This document shows, in pieces, positions 6,028-9,662 of a stretch of 9,662 bases of DNA (position 1 is the first letter of the stretch; each line of letters starts with the position of its first letter). Origin of the DNA: CAYGZA01 sp964354135. GTDB taxonomy: Bacteria > Planctomycetota > Planctomycetia > Pirellulales > Thermoguttaceae. Location: assembly GCA_964354135.1 (NCBI GenBank), contig CAYGZA010000263.1:1-9662 (forward strand). The letters are read 5' to 3'. The notes below the pieces were generated by a model, which did not search any database, was not told where the DNA came from, and saw only the letters and a list, made by a program, of their open reading frames with translations. Both the position numbers and the translations under genes were made by a program.

Positions 6028-6882
6028 GTCTCGCCCGCGCATCACCCCTTCCAGATACTCCTTCGCTTCCCGGCCGGCGTGGTCGGGGTCCTCGATGTAG
6101 GGATAGAGCTCCACCGTGATCCAGCCGTCGTAGCCGCTCTTGGTGATTTCCCGAAAGACGGCCGCGAAGTCGATCGCCCCTCGGCCGGGGATCAGGTGGC
6201 GATGCTCGCGGCTGGGGGCGATGTCTTCGATGTGGTAGTGCCTGGTGTGCGGCGCCATGCGGGCGATCCAGTCCTGCGGCTCCTCGCCGACGCAGTAGGC
6301 ATGGCCGACGTCGAAATTCAGCCCGACCCAGGGGGAGCCGATCCGCGCGGTGAATTCGAGGTACTGCACGAACCGCTCGATCAAGAGGCCCGGCTCCGGC
6401 TCGATCAGAAGGAGGATCTCCAGCCGCTCGGCCAGCTCGACGCAGGGCATCAGCTCGTCGTAGAAGACCTTGGCGGCGTCGGCCCACGGCCGCCCCGGCT
6501 CCAGCGGCCCGCCCGGCTCCGTCTGGATGGAGGGGGCGCCGAGTTCCTTGGCCAGCGCAAGCGCCCGCTTGGTATGCTCGCGGCGGATCGCCCGGTAGTG
6601 CGGATCGGGCTCGATCCACGACGGGTGCCAATACGGCTGCCGCGGGTCGGCCACGGCGTTCATCATGAAGGCGTTGACGTTGGCGATGGCCATGCCGTGC
6701 CGCTTCAAGCAGTCGCGGATCGCCTGTTTCCGCTCTTCCAACAATCCGGCCGGCCAGGCGTGCGGGACGTCGGCCAGAAGCTCAAGCCCACGGTATCCCA
6801 GGTCGGCAATCCGCCGGATCGTTTCTTCGACGGAAAACCGGGTATAGGCGTTGGAACTGAAAGCCAGTCTCATGTTCGACAT
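6010..6882 (-). CDS. Second sugar phosphate isomerase/epimerase-like TIM-barrel protein
   Basis: This is a 290-residue TIM-barrel protein of the xylose isomerase-like superfamily. Likely metal ligands are Glu161 in LIEPEPG, Asp191/His194 in FDVGH, His217 in YHIED and Glu258 in TVELY, with GRGAIDFAAVF near 233-243. The same motif order occurs in the TIM barrel at 3818-4669, so the two are probably distant paralogues, but the N-terminal halves differ: MRLAFSSNAYTRF here against MLLGYNTNG there. The substrate is unknown. The start is uncertain: ATG 6882 and ATG 6873 (MRLAFSS, matching the family) both lack a good ribosome site, while ATG 6930 would overlap the upstream gene by 26 nt. It follows the DUF1559-like gene after 22 nt. 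Its final residues (VASEE) and its stop codon are made of heptad repeat units. Confidence 0.85.
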   Translation of the reverse strand: MSNMRLAFSSNAYTRFSVEETIRRIADLGYRGLELLADVPHAWPAGLLEERKQAIRDCLKRHGMAIANVNAFMMNAVADPRQPYWHPSWIEPDPHYRAIRREHTKRALALAKELGAPSIQTEPGGPLEPGRPWADAAKVFYDELMPCVELAERLEILLLIEPEPGLLIERFVQYLEFTARIGSPWVGLNFDVGHAYCVGEEPQDWIARMAPHTRHYHIEDIAPSREHRHLIPGRGAIDFAAVFREITKSGYDGWITVELYPYIEDPDHAGREAKEYLEGVMRGRDVASEE

Positions 6883-6904
6883 ACTGGGGTGGCGCCGGTG
6901 ACCG

Positions 6905-7786
6905 TCATTCCCGCTCCTTGAAGAACTCACTCACGTCCTCGCCGCCATTGATGGTGATCATTCCGCGGATCAACTGGGGATCGGTCGAATCCCCGACCAC
7001 CATGACCCTTCCGTCACATAGCAGCACGTGGGCCATCCCCGGGTGGCGGCTCGAAATACCTTCCCGATCTCGATCATTGATCCGGAACGTCATCTCATCC
7101 AACAAGAGGTCTCGGGGCTCGTACCAAGCGATTCCCGTTCCGGCAACCTCAACCACACAGATAGTGCGATCTTCGCGATCGGTGATCTCCGTCGGCCGAG
7201 TCGAGCCGCGGCCGTCGGATATGGTGCCGGGGCCGACGATCATTACGTAGTTGGTTTCTTTCTCGTTCTCCCAGTCGGAGGGGCATCGGTAACACGGCAG
7301 TCCGTACCGGAGATCACGGCCGGGTTCAGCAGGAGACCCGAGGACTGCCTGATTCTGCGGGCTGTCCCAGGGCTCATCCAAGTGGATGCGATTGTAGAGC
7401 GACTCGTTGTCCAAGAACGGAAGCAGCAGGACTCGCCAACTATGTAGGCGCTTGCCCTGCTTGTCCACCGTGTAAGCCGGCGGATAACAACCGTGTTTCT
7501 GGAAGTAGTTTTCCAGGGCGGCGCGAATCTGGCGCAAGTTGCAGGCACATTGTGCTCGCCGGGGGGCCTCGCGTCCTCGCGCTTGCATGGGAAAAAAGAA
7601 CAGTATGGCAAAAATGCACGGGCCGAGTGCCGCGAGCCAGGCAAACCACATTCCTCTCGCTCGGCCCCAAGGGCCGCGCTTGGTCGCCACAAGGCATACC
7701 CCGAACCACACGACAACGATAAAAGAGAACAAGACGCACAGAGCGGTGTCGATGCCGATGCCCCAGAGAGGAGTGCATGCGACCAT
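6905..7786 (-). CDS. DUF1559-like membrane protein with H-x9-DG motif
   Basis: This 293-residue protein resembles the planctomycete DUF1559 (SBP_bac_10) family. The conserved block ACNLRQIRAALENYFQKHGC, then YPPAY and LHSWRVLLLPFLDNESLY, occupies about residues 80-131, and the C-terminal HPGMAHVLLCDG (248-259) is an exact H-x9-DG motif. Most family members begin with a type IV prepilin leader and one transmembrane helix. This one instead starts with two predicted membrane helices (about 11-34 and 46-66) joined by a basic loop, so it is probably anchored in the membrane rather than processed as a pseudopilin. The ATG at 7786 has AGAGG about 8 nt upstream. The gene looks less GC-rich than its neighbours by eye. 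It sits 24 nt after the permease gene and 22 nt before a TIM-barrel gene, apparently in the same transcription unit. The function of the family is poorly known. Confidence 0.85.
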   Translation of the reverse strand: MVACTPLWGIGIDTALCVLFSFIVVVWFGVCLVATKRGPWGRARGMWFAWLAALGPCIFAILFFFPMQARGREAPRRAQCACNLRQIRAALENYFQKHGCYPPAYTVDKQGKRLHSWRVLLLPFLDNESLYNRIHLDEPWDSPQNQAVLGSPAEPGRDLRYGLPCYRCPSDWENEKETNYVMIVGPGTISDGRGSTRPTEITDREDRTICVVEVAGTGIAWYEPRDLLLDEMTFRINDRDREGISSRHPGMAHVLLCDGRVMVVGDSTDPQLIRGMITINGGEDVSEFFKERE

Positions 7787-7810
7787 TTCTCTCGCCTCTT
7801 GCTCGATACC

Positions 7811-8647
7811 CTAACTGCTCGCACTACGATAACTCATCAGGGCCCTCTTGAACACCCACCGGGATGCGACGAGGCTCAGCACCGCGGCGGCCAGGGCAAA
7901 GGCCGGCAGGAGCCAGTCGGCGGCCGAATGCGGCGCCAGCGGCTGGACCAGGAACCGCGCCGGCACGTTGATCACCACGAGCACCGGGATGATGAACGTG
8001 AAAAACCACCGAAGCGGCGTGCCGAAACGCCCGCTGTAGATCTCCATCGGGTACCGGGCGAAGTTGGTGATGTAGAACCAGAAGTCGAAGAGGTTCTGGT
8101 TTCGCCCCAGCCACACGCTCGAAGCGGCCATGGCGATCATGAGCGAATAGAGGATCGCCACCCCGCAGACCACGTACACCAGATAGAGCACCGCCACCAC
8201 GGGACCCGGTGCGTAGCCCAACTGGAACAGGCTGCAAACCAGGAGCACGAGCCCGAAAACGAAGTTGCCGGCCGACGACCATTCGATCCGCTGGAGCGAG
8301 ACGAGAAACTGGGCGTCGATCGGTTTGAGCAGCACGAAATCCATCGCCCCGGTGCGGATCAGCTCGCTCAGCTCGTCGGCGTTGGTCATGAACAGGGCCT
8401 GCACGGTGCTGTTGATCAATAGCCCGGTGGAGAGGAACAAGAAGAATTCCCATTTCCCCCAGCCGGTGCCGTCGCCGATCATCTCCGTGTGCTGGAAGAT
8501 CAGGAGGTAGAAGCCTAGGTTGATCGCCACCCAGGAGATCGACGAGATCGTGTCGAGCAGGAAATTGGTGCGGAAGGTCATGTCCCGCACGAGGCTGTTG
8601 CGGGCGAAGGTGCAGAAGACGCGGAAGTAGGAGGGGTGGTCGCTCAT
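7811..8647 (-). CDS. ABC-2 family transporter permease (DUF990/ABC2_membrane_6 type)
   Basis: This 278-residue integral membrane protein has about six hydrophobic segments (roughly 33-53, 66-87, 127-147, 149-178, 211-234 and 243-265). ELSELIRTGAMDFVLLKPID near 92-111 is the characteristic cytoplasmic loop of this permease family. NFARYPMEIYSG near 195-206 and PARFLVQP near 229-236 are also typical. It would form half of the membrane channel of an ABC exporter, pairing with the product of the gene immediately upstream. The ATG at 8647 lies 6 nt past that gene's stop, and its ribosome site GGAGG (8658-8662, 10 nt from the ATG) is within the last codons of that gene, so translation is probably coupled. 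The substrate is unknown; no ATPase gene is in the window. Confidence 0.87.
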   Translation of the reverse strand: MSDHPSYFRVFCTFARNSLVRDMTFRTNFLLDTISSISWVAINLGFYLLIFQHTEMIGDGTGWGKWEFFLFLSTGLLINSTVQALFMTNADELSELIRTGAMDFVLLKPIDAQFLVSLQRIEWSSAGNFVFGLVLLVCSLFQLGYAPGPVVAVLYLVYVVCGVAILYSLMIAMAASSVWLGRNQNLFDFWFYITNFARYPMEIYSGRFGTPLRWFFTFIIPVLVVINVPARFLVQPLAPHSAADWLLPAFALAAAVLSLVASRWVFKRALMSYRSASS

Positions 8648-8653
8648 CGTCTC

Positions 8654-9484
8654 TCATCCTCCAAAGCCGCTGTACTGCCGGACCCCGAGGCGGAACGTCA
8701 CTCGGGCGGCGACCACAAAGAACACGACCCAGCCGAACTGCACCAGCAAGCCCACCGCGAGCCCCGCGCCGGTGACCTTTTCGAGGAACACGGCCGACGG
8801 GAAGTAGGCCAGGTACTGAAGCGGCAAGAGCTTCACGAGCGTTCCCCAGATGCCCGGCAGCATGTCGATCGGGAACATGTGCCCCGAGAAGAAGAAGCTG
8901 AAGAGCATGTAGACGAACAGGAGCGAGCTGACCTCCAGGAACCAGAAACCGATCATGCCGAGCGTGGCCTCCAGGAAAAACCCCAAGAGGAACGACATGA
9001 CCAGGGAGAGAAGAAAGGCCGCCATCGTGAGGGCATCGGGCCAGCCGCGGAAATAGCCCCGGCAGAGCCAGAAGACCAGCGCGAAGGGCACCGCCGCCAC
9101 GAGGTAGTACACCAGCTTGTGGGCCGTGCGGTAGAGGAGCAGGAAGCCCAGCATGTCGATCGGCTGGATGAGGTACTTCTTGACGGTCCCATTGCGGATG
9201 TCGCGGGCGATCCCGGAGGCCAGGCCGGGCATGCTGGAGAAGGCCCGGCTGATCATCGTCAGGAGGTAGTAGGCGATGAAGTCGTGATAGGAATAGCCGG
9301 CGACCGAATCGACGCCGCGGCGGGCGGCCCCAATCGCCTCGAAGACCGCCCCCCAGAGAAAGATCTGCGTGACGATGGGGAGGAACCGCATCAGCGTCCC
9401 CAGCGCAAAGTCTCCCCGGTAGACCAGCCGCTCTTCGATGCTGACCCGCAGGATGGTCCACCAGGTTGTGGCGCGAGCGAACAC
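8654..9484 (-). CDS. ABC-2 family transporter permease, partner subunit
   Basis: This 276-residue polytopic membrane protein has about six hydrophobic stretches. SGIARDIRNGTVKKYLIQPID near 90-110 is equivalent to the IRTGAMDFVLLKPID loop of the partner permease, showing that the two are distant homologues that probably work as a heterodimer. GHMFPIDMLP near 201-210 and LPLQYLAYFPSAVFL near 220-234 are typical late-loop motifs. Start: GTG at 9484-9482, the only sensible start before the first helix. No Shine-Dalgarno site precedes it, because a pyrimidine-rich heptad array (on this strand) runs almost to the start codon. A small ORF whose stop shares a base with this GTG might couple initiation. 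The ATPase normally found with such pairs is expected upstream, beyond the right edge or elsewhere. Confidence 0.87.
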   Translation of the reverse strand: MFARATTWWTILRVSIEERLVYRGDFALGTLMRFLPIVTQIFLWGAVFEAIGAARRGVDSVAGYSYHDFIAYYLLTMISRAFSSMPGLASGIARDIRNGTVKKYLIQPIDMLGFLLLYRTAHKLVYYLVAAVPFALVFWLCRGYFRGWPDALTMAAFLLSLVMSFLLGFFLEATLGMIGFWFLEVSSLLFVYMLFSFFFSGHMFPIDMLPGIWGTLVKLLPLQYLAYFPSAVFLEKVTGAGLAVGLLVQFGWVVFFVVAARVTFRLGVRQYSGFGG

Positions 9485-9487
9485 TAG

Positions 9488-9522
9488 AAGGATGAAGGAT
9501 GAAGGATGAAGGATGAAGTGAG
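9488..9522. repeat. Heptad tandem array (AAGGATG family)
   Basis: Four exact AAGGATG units (9488-9515) and one degenerate unit (AAGTGAG, 9516-9522). The array occupies nearly all of the 46-nt junction between the four-helix-bundle gene and the permease gene. Like the other arrays here its unit is 7 nt, but its sequence is unrelated to theirs. Confidence 0.85.
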
Positions 9523-9530
9523 GAACATGG

Positions 9531-9662
9531 TCACTTCTTTCGTCGCTTCGCGGTGAGCACGGCGGAGGTCAGGATGGCGGTCAATTCCTCCGCCTCGCGG
9601 CACAGGTCGGCTAGCCGCCTGGCAGCAACGATGTTGGCCTCAACGAGAAGCTCCAGCCAATA
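9531..9662 (-). CDS. Four-helix-bundle protein, 23S rRNA intervening-sequence protein family (3' end)
   Basis: Only the last 43 residues are present, read from the right edge to TGA at 9533-9531. The fragment reads YWLELLVEANIV, then AARRLADLCREAEELTAILTSAV and a basic tail, TAKRRKK. This matches the C-terminal helices of the small (about 120-residue) S23/four-helix-bundle family first noted within intervening sequences of 23S rRNA genes and widespread as free-standing genes. Its molecular role is not established. It is co-directional with the permease genes and is separated from them by a heptad array. It sits where an ABC ATPase gene might have been expected. Confidence 0.85.
   Translation of the reverse strand, partial: YWLELLVEANIVAARRLADLCREAEELTAILTSAVLTAKRRKK

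Noticed and set aside
5704..6119. Small ORFs of about 70-100 codons on both strands in the eboC upstream gap
   Set aside because: Their products are direct translations of the heptad repeats, with no initiation signals or family resemblance.
6883..6930. Longer TIM-barrel start at the ATG at 6930
   Set aside because: It would overlap the upstream gene by 26 nt and add residues unlike the family; MRLAFSS-type starts begin at or near 6882/6873.
7493..8422. Open + strand frame (309 codons) over the DUF1559 and permease genes
   Set aside because: The product is rich in His, Arg and Glu with no family signature, and the opposite strand encodes clear membrane proteins.
7824..9461. 545-codon open frame on the - strand
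   Set aside because: It is an alternate frame across both permease genes. It is rich in Arg, Pro and Gly and has no hydrophobic segments or motifs.
8636..9487. Open + strand frame (283 codons) over the permease gene
   Set aside because: It is the complement of a permease; the product is a charged, low-complexity string with no recognisable domain.

Overview
The window looks like GC-rich bacterial chromosome, most likely from a planctomycete or a close PVC relative. The pointers are a DUF1559-type protein with the H-x9-DG motif (a family greatly expanded in Planctomycetes), a secreted heparinase II/III-like lyase, and gene boundaries packed with 7-nt tandem repeats. The phylum is an inference, because no rRNA or marker gene is present.

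Layout, left to right. The 3' end of a TatD-like hydrolase gene (eboB type) enters on the + strand and overlaps, tail to tail, the end of a secreted heparinase II/III-like gene. From there to the right edge every gene is on the - strand. Read in their own direction from the right edge they are: a four-helix-bundle protein (partial), two ABC-2 family permeases, a DUF1559-like membrane protein, a TIM-barrel sugar phosphate isomerase/epimerase-like protein, a UbiA-like prenyltransferase (eboC), a second TIM-barrel protein, a nucleotide pyrophosphatase/phosphodiesterase-like protein (eboF), and the lyase. Several junctions are tight: an 8-nt overlap between the second TIM barrel and eboF, 6 nt between the permeases, and about 22-24 nt around the DUF1559 gene. 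These suggest one or two transcription units.

The core is a variant of the ebo gene set (EboA-F). That set has been linked to moving a metabolite precursor to the periplasm in cyanobacteria (scytonemin) and to a nematode-repelling trait in Pseudomonas. EboB, EboC and EboF are recognisable here, with two EboE-like TIM barrels. EboA and the EboD dehydroquinate-synthase-like protein are not in the window. The chemistry of the pathway is unknown. A membrane prenyltransferase, a phosphoesterase-fold enzyme, two isomerase-fold proteins and a nearby permease pair together would fit making and exporting a small, possibly lipid-linked, metabolite, but that is inference.

The non-coding DNA is the most striking part. 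Four gene junctions are filled by short tandem arrays, all with a 7-nt period but from three different sequence families. Two of them (2435-2490 and 4670-4758) are the same composite element, a GC-rich palindrome, then GCTAAAC, then CCCCT-type heptads, in opposite orientations. The largest gap (5720-6009) holds two inverted heptad arrays that could form a long hairpin, and one of them runs across the stop codon of the upstream gene.
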